NCBI GenBank assembly: GCA_017307375.1
Contig: JAFKFH010000004.1
Location: 682,001-746,000 of the forward strand
Source: Alphaproteobacteria bacterium
GTDB lineage: Bacteria; Pseudomonadota; Alphaproteobacteria; Ferrovibrionales; Ferrovibrionaceae
Direction: 5' to 3'
DNA: 64,000 nucleotides
A program made the translations under genes and the position numbers. Each line of letters opens with the position of its first letter. Within the stretch, counting starts at the first letter, position 1. Below, one piece after another: positions 53,126 to 61,659 of the stretch. Under the pieces are notes generated by a model that worked only from the letters and a program-made list of their open reading frames with translations, was not told the DNA's origin and did not search any database.

Positions 53126-54588
53126 CACCGTCCGGCCCAGGGCAGCGGCGCGGCGTTGAGGCCGAAATAGAGGCTTTTCTGGCTGGTGTATTCGAGAATG
53201 CCGAGCCGGCCCTTCTCGCGGCCCATGCCGGAGTCCTTCATCCCACCGAACGGCGTGGCGATCGACAGCTGCTTGTAGGTGTTGATCCACACCGTCGCCG
53301 CCTCGATCCGGCGGGCGACCCGCCAGGCCTTCTTGTAGTCGGTCGTCCAGATGCCGCAGGCGAGGCCGTAGACCGAATCATTGGCTTCCTCGATCAACGC
53401 CGCCTCGTCGTCGAACGGCATCACGACAAGAACGGGACCGAAGATCTCTTCCTGCACGACGCGGGCACGATTGGACAGGCCCGCGATCACCGTCGGCTGG
53501 TAGTACCAGCCCTGGTCGTAGATGCCGCCGGTCGGCCGGGCGCCGCCGCAGAGGATCGCCCCCCCCTCCTCGACCGCCAGCGCCACGTAGCGCTCGACCG
53601 AATCGCGGTGCTTCGGATGGATCAGCGGGCTGATCTGGGTTGCCGGATCGTCGGGATGACCGATGCGCAGCCGCCGGGCCTTGTCCACCAGCCGGCCGAG
53701 GAACGTGTCGTAGATGCCGCGCTGGACGAACAGGCGCGACCCGGCGATGCAGGACTGGCCGTTCGACGAGAAGATGCCGAACAGCACGCCGTCCACAGCG
53801 TGATCGAGATCGGCGTCGTCGAACACGATCGTCGGCGACTTGCCGCCCAGTTCGAGCGAGACCGGCATCAGCTTCTGGGCGGCGATCGCGGCAATATGCC
53901 GGCCGGTCGTCGTGCCGCCGGTGAAGGAGACGCGGCGGACGTCGGGATGGCGAACCAGCGCGTCGCCGATTTCCGAACCCGAACCGGGCAGCACCGAGAC
54001 GAGACCCGGCGGCAGCCCGGCCTCCATGCAGATGCGGCCGAGCTCGAGCGCCAGCAGCGGCGTCCAGTTCGCGGGCTTCAGGATGCAGCCGTTGCCGGCG
54101 GCCAGGGCCGGGGCAAGCTTCTGCGCATCGGAGGCGATCGGCGAGTTCCACGGCGTGATCGCGGCAACCACCCCGATCGGATCATGTACGCTCATCGACA
54201 GATAATCGCCGCGCGGCGGCGTCAGGCTTTCCTCGAACGTCTCCAGCGCCGCGGCAAAGAAGCGGAAGGTGCCGGCGGCCGAGGCGACAAGGAGGCGCGC
54301 CTCACCCAGCGTCTTGCCGTTGTCGCGCGACTGCAGCCGGGCCAACTCGTCGGCTTCGGCCGTGATCCGCCGGCTGATCTCGTAGAGATAGTTGGCGCGC
54401 TGATGCGGCAGCAGGTCGCGCCACACCGGGAAACGCATCGCCGCCTTGGCGGCGGCGACCGCTTCGTTGACGTCCTCGACCGAAGCGCCGGGAAATTCCT
54501 CGGTCAGGCTGCCGTCGGCCGGATAATGGGTCTGCTGCAGCGCGCCGCGCCCGACGCGCCATTCGCCACCGACCAGGATCTTGCGCAT
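53125..54588 (-). CDS. Aldehyde dehydrogenase (NAD(P)+), semialdehyde type
   Basis: This 487-residue ALDH has N148 (TPWNSP), E246 (LELGGKSP) and nucleophile C280 (NGQSCIAGSR), the complete catalytic set. The C-terminal FGGMKDSGMGREKG is also present. Close family members oxidise hydroxymuconic or betaine-type aldehydes. It sits between the aspartate-dehydrogenase-like gene and the flavin monooxygenase, so it probably oxidises a ring-cleavage semialdehyde in this pathway. Confidence 0.92.
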   Translation of the reverse strand: MRKILVGGEWRVGRGALQQTHYPADGSLTEEFPGASVEDVNEAVAAAKAAMRFPVWRDLLPHQRANYLYEISRRITAEADELARLQSRDNGKTLGEARLLVASAAGTFRFFAAALETFEESLTPPRGDYLSMSVHDPIGVVAAITPWNSPIASDAQKLAPALAAGNGCILKPANWTPLLALELGRICMEAGLPPGLVSVLPGSGSEIGDALVRHPDVRRVSFTGGTTTGRHIAAIAAQKLMPVSLELGGKSPTIVFDDADLDHAVDGVLFGIFSSNGQSCIAGSRLFVQRGIYDTFLGRLVDKARRLRIGHPDDPATQISPLIHPKHRDSVERYVALAVEEGGAILCGGARPTGGIYDQGWYYQPTVIAGLSNRARVVQEEIFGPVLVVMPFDDEAALIEEANDSVYGLACGIWTTDYKKAWRVARRIEAATVWINTYKQLSIATPFGGMKDSGMGREKGRLGILEYTSQKSLYFGLNAAPLPWAGR

Positions 54589-54599
54589 GCGCCCTCTCG

Positions 54600-55406
54600 T
54601 CAGATTTCGATCGTGCCCGAGCGGTTGAGGATCGCGCGGGCGACGCTCAGCGCCGTCAGCGCCGAGGTCTTGGGATTGTCGACGGAAGGCTTGCCTTCCA
54701 GCCGGATGGCGAACCGGCCCGACTGGCCTTCCGCCTCGATTTCGTGGATGTTCTCGGTGACGGCAGGATCGGCCATCAGCTCGACCTCGGTCGCCTCGAA
54801 GCCCAGCCCCGCCAATGCCACCGTCGCCGCGACATTGGCGTTCTTCGGATAATCGAGCGCGGCGGCGCGTGCCGTGCCGCGATAGAAGACGGTCGCCTCG
54901 CCCAGCGCATCGAGGTCGACGGCCGCCTCGGCCGGCGTACCCTTCCATGCCGACGGCGGCTTGCGCGACCGGTAGCGCACCTTGGCCAGGCCACCCAGCC
55001 GCATCGCGGCCAGTGCATCGATGCCGCCGACCGCACCGGCGGGCAGCAACAGGCGGGCGCCGCCCTGCCGCGCCGCGTCGCGCAGCCGCTTGAGGAAATC
55101 GTCGTCGGCCAGGGCGCCGATCGACGAGACCAGCAGATCGCAACCGGCAGCCAGCACCGCCTGGCCATAGGCGCGCAGCGGTTCCTGGCCGGCGACCTCG
55201 ACGACCAGTTCGGGCTTGTGCGCCAACAATTCCGGCAGGGTCGTCGCCAGCGCCACCGCCTCGCCCAGCTTGGCGCGTGCGGCTTCCGCCCGTCCCGGCC
55301 GCATCAGCGCGGCGGTCAGCATCACGTTGCCCAGCCCTTCGCGGGCAAGCGTGCGGGCGACCGTGGCGGCAATGCCGCCATAGCCGATCATCGCCACCGA
55401 CAGCAT
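54600..55406 (-). CDS. nadX: L-aspartate dehydrogenase-like protein (NadX family)
   Basis: This 268-residue protein has the Rossmann motif MIGYGGIAATVARTL, the AspDH segments SSIGALADDDFLKRLRDAAR and LLPAGAVGGIDALAAM, and YPKNANVAATVALAGLGFEATEVELMADP. The catalytic His lies in VTENIHEIEAEG. AspDH converts L-aspartate to iminoaspartate with NAD(P)+. In a degradative operon it may run on a different amino acid or imine, or use aspartate nitrogen. It is packed 1 bp after the ThDP enzyme. De novo NAD synthesis is less likely, as nadA/nadC are absent. Confidence 0.85.
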   Translation of the reverse strand: MLSVAMIGYGGIAATVARTLAREGLGNVMLTAALMRPGRAEAARAKLGEAVALATTLPELLAHKPELVVEVAGQEPLRAYGQAVLAAGCDLLVSSIGALADDDFLKRLRDAARQGGARLLLPAGAVGGIDALAAMRLGGLAKVRYRSRKPPSAWKGTPAEAAVDLDALGEATVFYRGTARAAALDYPKNANVAATVALAGLGFEATEVELMADPAVTENIHEIEAEGQSGRFAIRLEGKPSVDNPKTSALTALSVARAILNRSGTIEI

Positions 55407-55407
55407 G

Positions 55408-57066
55408 TCAGGCGGCCGGCTTGCCGGTCGGCGGACCGGCGAAGGACGATGCAAAGGGACCGATCGACGTCATATCCACCTCGAGCAGCGCCGGCCCCTT
55501 GTGGGCCACCGCCGCGGCAATCGCCGCCGGGAAGTCGGCGAGCGTTCCGGCGTACCAGTAACGCAGGCCCATCAGATCGGCCAGCCTGGCGTGATCGGTG
55601 GTGGTGACGTCGGTGTAGTAGTGGCGCTTGCCGTAGAGCTCGTCCTGGATATTGCGGATGACGCCATAGCCCTTGTCGTTCATGACGATGAAGGTGACGT
55701 CCGCATTCTCCTGCGCCGCCGTCGCCAGCTCGGTCATGCAAAGGGTCAGGCCGCCATCGCCGGTCAGGCAGACGGTCTTGGCGCCATTGGCGGCCAGCGC
55801 GGCGCCGACGGCCATTGGCACGCCCTGGCCGATGCCGCCGCCCAGCGCATGCACGCCGGCACGGCTGTCGGCGATGCGCAGCAGGCGATTGCCCCAGGTC
55901 GAATTCGAGATCGTGATGTCGCGGACCCAGCGCAGGTCGCGCGGCAGCGCCGCCTGCAGCTGGGAGACCAGTTCGCCATAGGGGCCGAGCTGCTTGCGCA
56001 AGGCGGCCTCGGCATCGCGACGCATCGCGGCGACATCGTCGCCCAGCGCGGGATCGAGGCCCACGCCTTCGGCCTCCAGCCGGTCGGCAAGGGCGGTCAG
56101 AGCGGTACGGGCATCGGCGCAGACGAATTCGTCGACGGCAACGGCGCGCCCCGCCTGGCCGGCATCGATGTCGATCTGGCAGAACGGCCGCGGCCAGGGC
56201 AGCGCATAGTTCTTGGTCTCGTTCGACCTGAGGCGGGTACCGACGGCAAGCAGCAGGTCGCAGGTCTTCAGGAAGGCTTCGGTCACCGGCCCCTGGGTAT
56301 AGGCGCCGAGCGACAGCGGATGATCCTCGGGCAGGACGCCGCGGCCGTTGACCGACGTCATCACCGGCAAGCCCAGCGCGGCAAGGCGCGCCACCGCCCG
56401 CTCGGTCCCGCGCGCACCGCCGCCGAGCCACAGCAGCGGCCGCTTCGCCGCCTTGAGGCGGGCGACCAGGCGGGCAATCCCCGCCGGTTCCACCGGCGCC
56501 GGCTGAGGCAGCAGGGCGCGGAAGCTATCGGCATCGAAGGTGATCTGGCTGCGCTGCACGTCGATCGGGATTTCAACCGATACCGGCCCCATCGGCGGGG
56601 TCAGCGCGGTCCGCACCGCTTCCGCCACCACGCCCAGCGCCATTTCCGGCGTCCAGACCCGGAAATAGGCCTTCGACACCGCCTTCAGCAACGCCGGCTG
56701 GGCCGGGAATTCGTGGATGAACGCACGGGCGCGATCGAGATGCGCGGAATCGATCTGGCCCGTCAGATGCAGCACGGGGCTGCCCGCGGTCAACGCCTCG
56801 ACCAGTCCGCCCGCCGCATTGCCCGCACCGGTGCCGGTCGAGGTGACGCAGACGCCCAGCCCGCCGGCGACCCGGGCATGGGCGTCGGCCATGTTCATCG
56901 AGCCGGCTTCGCCGCGGGCCGGCACGAAGCGGATCTTGCCGCGCCGGCCGAAGGCATCGAGGATCGGCATGTTGTGAATCGAGATCACACCATAGGCGTG
57001 GGTCACGCCGCAGGCTTCGAGATAGGCGGCAATCAGCTCGCCGACATTGCTGGTGATCTCAGGCAT
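55408..57066 (-). CDS. Thiamine-diphosphate-dependent decarboxylase/ligase (acetolactate-synthase-like)
   Basis: This 552-residue ThDP enzyme has an N-terminal Pyr domain with the activating Glu in VPARGEAGSMNMADAHAR, a central domain, and a C-terminal PP domain with the GDG...N motif LTGDGGLTLCMTEL...MNDKGYG. It lacks clear marks of acetohydroxyacid synthase and has no regulatory-subunit gene, so a 2-keto-acid decarboxylase or C-C lyase role within this catabolic run is likelier. ATG 57066 overlaps the SDR stop by 8 bp. Confidence 0.88.
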   Translation of the reverse strand: MPEITSNVGELIAAYLEACGVTHAYGVISIHNMPILDAFGRRGKIRFVPARGEAGSMNMADAHARVAGGLGVCVTSTGTGAGNAAGGLVEALTAGSPVLHLTGQIDSAHLDRARAFIHEFPAQPALLKAVSKAYFRVWTPEMALGVVAEAVRTALTPPMGPVSVEIPIDVQRSQITFDADSFRALLPQPAPVEPAGIARLVARLKAAKRPLLWLGGGARGTERAVARLAALGLPVMTSVNGRGVLPEDHPLSLGAYTQGPVTEAFLKTCDLLLAVGTRLRSNETKNYALPWPRPFCQIDIDAGQAGRAVAVDEFVCADARTALTALADRLEAEGVGLDPALGDDVAAMRRDAEAALRKQLGPYGELVSQLQAALPRDLRWVRDITISNSTWGNRLLRIADSRAGVHALGGGIGQGVPMAVGAALAANGAKTVCLTGDGGLTLCMTELATAAQENADVTFIVMNDKGYGVIRNIQDELYGKRHYYTDVTTTDHARLADLMGLRYWYAGTLADFPAAIAAAVAHKGPALLEVDMTSIGPFASSFAGPPTGKPAA

Positions 57067-57850
57067 GGCGGGAGACTCCTCCGGAAACCTCGAGCGCGGC
57101 GCCGGTGATGTAGGCGGCGGCGGGCGAGGCGAGAAAGACGACGGCGCGGGCGGCCTCCTCGGGTTCGCCGAGGCGGCCGAGGGGGATGTGCTTGGACTTG
57201 GCGAGCTGGGCGTACCATGCGTCGCGCGTCTGGCCCTGGTCGGCGCGCGCGGCGAAGCGGCGCTGCCACTGGCCGGAATCGACAAGGCCCAACAGGATCG
57301 AATTGACCCGGATGCCTTCCGGTGCCAGCTCGACCGACAACGACTTGACCAGGTTCTGCACGCCGGCGCGGGCGGCCGAGGTGCAGACCATGTGCGGCTC
57401 GGGCTGGCGGGCCAGCAGCGAGTTGACGCAGACGACCGCGCCGGCGTCGGACGCGGCAAGCGCGGCGCGCGCCGCCCGTGTCGGCCGGATGACGCTGAAG
57501 AATTTCAGCCGCAGCTCGGCTTCCCAGTCTTCGTCGGTCGTATCGGTAAAGGTCGAGACCCGACCCTGCCCGGCATTGTTGACGAGGATGTCGAGCCCGC
57601 CGAAGCGGTCGCAGGTCCCCGCGATGAACGCCTTGACCGCGGCCTCGTCGAGCACGTCGCAGGCCGCGGCATGGACCGCCTCGCCGTACTCGGCCGCCAG
57701 TCCGGCCGCCACGGCATCAAGCCGCGCGGCATCGCGGGCGCAGAACGCAACCTTGGCCCCCTCGGCCAAAAACAGCCGCACGGCGGCAAGGCCGATGCCG
57801 GACGAGCCGCCGGTGACGAGAACGCGCCGACCGTGAAGACCGAGGTCCAC
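57059..57850 (-). CDS. SDR-family protein with altered active site (T-x3-R in place of Y-x3-K)
   Basis: This 263-residue short-chain dehydrogenase fold has cofactor motif TGGSSGIG (13-20), NNAG (91-94) and a dinucleotide-binding CARDAARL. The catalytic Ser is S144, but the Tyr and Lys positions are T157 and R161 (CTSAARAG), checked against the bases. GTG 57850 is the start, with AGGAG 8 bases upstream, located inside the end of the VOC gene. It may be a non-oxidoreductase SDR or use other catalytic residues. Confidence 0.88.
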   Translation of the reverse strand: MDLGLHGRRVLVTGGSSGIGLAAVRLFLAEGAKVAFCARDAARLDAVAAGLAAEYGEAVHAAACDVLDEAAVKAFIAGTCDRFGGLDILVNNAGQGRVSTFTDTTDEDWEAELRLKFFSVIRPTRAARAALAASDAGAVVCVNSLLARQPEPHMVCTSAARAGVQNLVKSLSVELAPEGIRVNSILLGLVDSGQWQRRFAARADQGQTRDAWYAQLAKSKHIPLGRLGEPEEAARAVVFLASPAAAYITGAALEVSGGVSRHA

Positions 57851-57855
57851 CGCCG

Positions 57856-58740
57856 TTACTCCTGGTTGGGGTCGGGGTTGCCTGCCATGACCGCGCGGAT
57901 CACCGGCGACGGCGGACCGGCAGTGCCCCACAGATCGGACTGCGCGGGAATGCGCTGCCAGACCTTCGGCTCGTGCGTCGCCTCGTCGATCTGCTGCAGC
58001 TCGCAGGTATATTCGAAGACGAAATTGCCGGGCACGACGAAATAGGCGAACGGGTTGTTGCCCGGCCCATGCCGGCCCGGCCCCCAGGCCACCGCGCTGC
58101 CTGCCGCCTTCATCCGGCCCTGGCCACGCATATAGGCGTGCATCGAGCACATCTCGAAGGCGACATGGTTGAGCGAGGCATGCGACAGGCGGTTGAGCGC
58201 GATGCAGTGATGATCGGTCGCGGCCCGCAGGAACACCATCTGGTCCTCGGACCAGTCGGAAATGCGGAAGCCGACCGGGCCGCAGAAGAAATCCTTGACC
58301 GTGTCGAGCTGCGCCGAGTTGAGCACGACATGGCTGAGCTTGCGCGGCCGGTCGTCGTGATCGGCCGTGTCGGCATGCTGGGCGATGTCGGCGATCACGC
58401 GCAGGCGGCGACCGTCGGGATCCTGCATCGTGAAGCCATAGCCGCCACCCGGCGTCGACAGCTCGGCCGGGCTGGTCACCGCGACGCCCTGCCCGGCCAG
58501 CCGGTCGTGCATGCGGTCGACCGCGGCGCGATCCGGCGCGCCGAAATCGATCGAGATGATGCCGCGCACCGGCCGGTCATGCAGCGCGACGATGTGGTGC
58601 TCCGCACCGGTGCCGCGCAGATAGACCACGCCATCCTGCTCGGCCGCGATGGCCAGCCCCCAGGCATCGCGGAAGAAGCTGGCCTGGGCGGTCAGGCCCG
58701 GTGCCCCGAGGGCGATGGCACGCAGACGGTCGATTGCCAT
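57856..58740 (-). CDS. VOC-superfamily extradiol-dioxygenase-like protein
   Basis: This 294-residue protein has two VOC modules, as in type I extradiol dioxygenases. The metal triad is visible as H137 (LSHVVLNS), H192 (LNHVAFEM) and E243 (VFEYTCE). A His pair at 177-178 sits where the catalytic His of BphC-like enzymes lies. It could cleave a catechol-type ring next to the hydroxyls. ATG 58740 has AGGAG 8 bases upstream; a GTG at 58749 is less well placed. It is followed by the SDR after 5 bp. Confidence 0.87.
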   Translation of the reverse strand: MAIDRLRAIALGAPGLTAQASFFRDAWGLAIAAEQDGVVYLRGTGAEHHIVALHDRPVRGIISIDFGAPDRAAVDRMHDRLAGQGVAVTSPAELSTPGGGYGFTMQDPDGRRLRVIADIAQHADTADHDDRPRKLSHVVLNSAQLDTVKDFFCGPVGFRISDWSEDQMVFLRAATDHHCIALNRLSHASLNHVAFEMCSMHAYMRGQGRMKAAGSAVAWGPGRHGPGNNPFAYFVVPGNFVFEYTCELQQIDEATHEPKVWQRIPAQSDLWGTAGPPSPVIRAVMAGNPDPNQE

Positions 58741-58745
58741 GTCGA

Positions 58746-59537
58746 TCACTCCTGGAAACGATGGCCGAGATGGCGCGAGATCGCCTTGGCGGCGGCCATC
58801 ACCCGGTCCTTGAACACACCTTCGAGCGCCCCGGTATCGAGAGCCGTCGCCGGACCGGAGATGTTCACCGCCGCGACGACCACACCCTGTGCGTCGACCA
58901 CCGGCGCGGCCACGGCCACGATGCCGCGCTCGAAATTCCCGCGGCTGACGACGTAGCCGCGGGCGCGGTCCTCGGCGATGCGGGCCTTCAGTTCGGCGAA
59001 GTCGCCGGGCGTATCCTCGGTGAACTTGTCCAAGGCGACGCCGGCATAGAGTGCCTCCAGCTCGGCCGCCGGCAGAGCGGCCAGCAGCAGGCGGCCCATC
59101 GACTGGGCGTGGGCGGGAAACCGGCTGCCGACCGATACGCGGCTGGACAGCTGGCGCAGCGACGAGACCTGCGCGACATAGATGACGTCGCGGCCGTCGA
59201 GCACGCCGAGATGCGAGGAGGCGCCGGTGGCATCGCGCAGCGCCGTCAGTTCCGGCAACGCCACCTCGATCAGGTCCTGCGAGGCGAGGTAGTCGAAACC
59301 GAGCGTCAGAATGCGGGCACCCAGCTTGAAGCCGCCGGGCGAACGCTTGAGGAAACCCATCTGGTCGAGGGTATAGGTCAGGCGAAAGGCGGTCGATCGC
59401 GGCACCTCGAGACGCCGCGCGATTTCGGACAGCGACAATTCCGGTTCGGTCCGGCTGAACAGGGCCAGCAGGTTCAGCCCGCGCTCCAGCCCAGGCACCA
59501 TGTATTGCTCATGGTTCTTGCCGACATGCATGTTCAT
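58746..59537 (-). CDS. IclR-family transcriptional regulator
   Basis: This 263-residue regulator has an N-terminal winged helix (about 15-75) with VPGLERGLNLLALFSRTEPELSLSEIARRLEVPRSTAFRL and a C-terminal effector domain with SVGSRFPAHAQSMGRLLLAAL and GIVAVAAPVVDAQG. IclR proteins commonly govern aromatic catabolism (PcaR, PobR, HmgR) and bind pathway intermediates. It lies within the operon and overlaps the alpha/beta hydrolase stop by 4 bp. GGGGGAA precedes ATG 59537. Confidence 0.92.
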   Translation of the reverse strand: MNMHVGKNHEQYMVPGLERGLNLLALFSRTEPELSLSEIARRLEVPRSTAFRLTYTLDQMGFLKRSPGGFKLGARILTLGFDYLASQDLIEVALPELTALRDATGASSHLGVLDGRDVIYVAQVSSLRQLSSRVSVGSRFPAHAQSMGRLLLAALPAAELEALYAGVALDKFTEDTPGDFAELKARIAEDRARGYVVSRGNFERGIVAVAAPVVDAQGVVVAAVNISGPATALDTGALEGVFKDRVMAAAKAISRHLGHRFQE

Positions 59538-60331
59538 GCCGTTTCCCCCAGGAATGCCGTCAAGGCGGTGTCGAAGGCGGCCGGCGCCTCGGCGTAGAGC
59601 GCATGTCCGGCCCCGGAAATTTCGAGATAGCGATGCCCGGCCAGCCGCGCCGCGACATCGCGGCAGCGCTGCGGCGGCACGATCCTGTCCTCGGCGCCGC
59701 AGATCACCAGCGTCGGCGCCGCGATCGCCGGCAGATCGGCGAACAGATCGCCCTGCGCCAGCAGCGCGCAGGCCTGGGCATAGCCCGCCGGGCGGATGCG
59801 CGCCATCATCTCGGTCACATGGGCCACGACCGCGGGGTCGGCGCCGTCGGCACACAGCCGCGGCGCGCGCTCGGCGGCAAAAGCCGCCGGGCCCTGGCGG
59901 TTCAGATCGTCGATGCGGGCCTGGACCGAGGCGGGCAGCGGCGCGTCGAGCGCCGTACCATTGCCCACCGCGGCGGCCGCCAGCACCAGGCGCCTGACCC
60001 GCTCGGGCCAGATCCGGGCATAGCTTGCCGCCATCAGCGCGCCCAGCGAATGGCCGACCAGGTTGCAGGAGGCGACGCCGAGATTCTCGAGCAGCTGGGC
60101 AAGACGGGCCGCATAGTCGCGGGCGATCGGCCGGTCGACGTCGAGATTGGCCGAGCTGCCGTAGCCCGGCGCATCCCAGGCGATGACCCGGTAGGCGCGC
60201 GACAGCGTCTCGAACTGATGCTTCCAGGAATCGGCGCAGCCGCCGATGCCGTGCAGCAGAACCAATGCCTCGCCCTGCCCGGCCTCGCGATAGCCGGTGA
60301 GCTTGTCGCCGATGTTGCAGACCGCGGCCAT
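59534..60331 (-). CDS. Alpha/beta-fold hydrolase (ring-cleavage product or enol-lactone hydrolase type)
   Basis: This 265-residue hydrolase has oxyanion motif LLHGIGG (25-31), nucleophile S95 in LVGHSLGAL, acid D215 (CGAEDRIVP) and H243 (SGAGHALY). Its overall look is that of PcaD/meta-cleavage-product hydrolases. In the same run as an extradiol-type protein it may hydrolyse the ring-opened product. Its ATG shares one base with the SDR stop. Confidence 0.9.
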   Translation of the reverse strand: MAAVCNIGDKLTGYREAGQGEALVLLHGIGGCADSWKHQFETLSRAYRVIAWDAPGYGSSANLDVDRPIARDYAARLAQLLENLGVASCNLVGHSLGALMAASYARIWPERVRRLVLAAAAVGNGTALDAPLPASVQARIDDLNRQGPAAFAAERAPRLCADGADPAVVAHVTEMMARIRPAGYAQACALLAQGDLFADLPAIAAPTLVICGAEDRIVPPQRCRDVAARLAGHRYLEISGAGHALYAEAPAAFDTALTAFLGETA

Positions 60332-61086
60332 CAGTTGAACACGAAGCCGCCGTTGAGCGGCAGTACTTGGCCGGTCACGAAGCTCGCCCCCGGCGACAGC
60401 AGAAAGACCACGGCACCGGTGCAGTCATCGGGCATCTGGGCGCGCGGGATCGCCCGGCCGTTCTCGTACAGGCGATGGCGTTCGGCCGGCACGTATTCGG
60501 TCGCTTCGACGCGGACGAGGCCGGGGGCGATCGCGTTCACTGCGATGTTGTCGGGCCCGAGTTCGCGCGCCAGGCTGCGGGTCATCGAGATGATCGCGCC
60601 CTTGGATGAGGTATAGTGGAGCAGACGCGGCGCCCCCCACAGCGCGGTATCGGATGCGACATTGACGATCTTGCCGGCATCGGACTTGCGCAACAGCGGT
60701 GCCATCGCCCTGATCATGAGCCAGGTGCCGCGGACGTTGACGGTCATCACCCGGTCCCAGGTCTCGATATCGATCTCCTCGAAGGTCTTGCCGCCGATGC
60801 CGGTCGCGATGGCCGCATTGTTGACCAGGCCATCGATCCGCCCGTGACGCCCGGCCACCGCCGCCCCGAAGGCCGCGACCGAGGCGGGATCACCGAGATC
60901 GACCGGCAGGAAGTCGACCTCGGCACCGGTCGCAGCGATCGCCTTGGCAGTCGCCTGCCCCAACTCGACCTCGCGGTCTGCCAGCACCAGCCGCGCACCA
61001 GCCGCGGCCGCGGCCTCGGCGAAGGCCCGGCCGAGGCCGCGGGCGGCCCCGGTGATCACGATGATGCGCTGGCTGAGCTGGGTCAT
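60331..61086 (-). CDS. SDR-family NAD(P)-dependent oxidoreductase
   Basis: This 251-residue classical SDR has TGAARGLGRAFAEAA (12-26), NNAA, catalytic Ser in NVASDTALWG and an intact Tyr/Lys pair in LLHYTSSKGAI. The C-terminal FVTGQVLPLNGGFVFN is typical of FabG-like members. Unlike the SDR at 57059, its active site is complete. It probably oxidises or reduces an alcohol/ketone intermediate (for example a dihydrodiol or ketoacyl group). Confidence 0.92.
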   Translation of the reverse strand: MTQLSQRIIVITGAARGLGRAFAEAAAAAGARLVLADREVELGQATAKAIAATGAEVDFLPVDLGDPASVAAFGAAVAGRHGRIDGLVNNAAIATGIGGKTFEEIDIETWDRVMTVNVRGTWLMIRAMAPLLRKSDAGKIVNVASDTALWGAPRLLHYTSSKGAIISMTRSLARELGPDNIAVNAIAPGLVRVEATEYVPAERHRLYENGRAIPRAQMPDDCTGAVVFLLSPGASFVTGQVLPLNGGFVFN

Positions 61087-61092
61087 GTCAGG

Positions 61093-61644
61093 TCACTTGT
61101 TGCGCTTGATCTTCGACAGCGGATGATCCGGCGGATAGGTCGGGGTCACCGGCTTGGCCGCGCCGAGCATGACGCACATCAGCGCCTCTTCCCGGCCTTC
61201 GTTGCGCAGCCCGCGATAGACGCCGGCCGGGCAGGAAATCAGGTCGCGCTCGCCCAGCACCGTTTCCCAGGTCCGGCCCTCGTACTCGAAGAACAGCCGG
61301 ATGCTCTCGCCTTTCAGGATGAAGAAGACTTCCTCGACATCGGTATGGATGTGCAGCGGGCCTTCGCAGCCGGCGGGCAGCACCATCGTCGAGAAGGTGA
61401 AATGCTCCGGCGGGACGGCGTTGTCGTCGCCGTCGGTCTTGCCGGTGCCGCCGGTGCCGATATAGCGCATCTGGGCGCGGCGATACTTCGGGTCGTAATC
61501 GGCCTGGAACTTGAGCACGTCCCAGTCGTAGGTACGGGTCTTGAACCGGGCGATGCGGGTGGTCAGCCAATCCTCGAACGACATGCCCTCGGGGATCAGG
61601 GCGCCGGGCTTGGGCGCTTCGGCGGCGGCAGCTTGGGCGGACAT
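61093..61644 (-). CDS. Cupin-domain protein
   Basis: This 183-residue protein has a central single cupin barrel (about 95-165). The metal motif GPLHIHTDVEEVFFILKG gives His, His and Glu ligands, and the second motif ends CPAGVYRGLRNEG. It could be a dioxygenase, isomerase or sensor; length and lack of a second domain do not decide. It lies between the importer permease and the SDR in the catabolic run. Confidence 0.85.
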   Translation of the reverse strand: MSAQAAAAEAPKPGALIPEGMSFEDWLTTRIARFKTRTYDWDVLKFQADYDPKYRRAQMRYIGTGGTGKTDGDDNAVPPEHFTFSTMVLPAGCEGPLHIHTDVEEVFFILKGESIRLFFEYEGRTWETVLGERDLISCPAGVYRGLRNEGREEALMCVMLGAAKPVTPTYPPDHPLSKIKRNK

Positions 61645-61659
61645 CGGTTCTTCTCCTTG

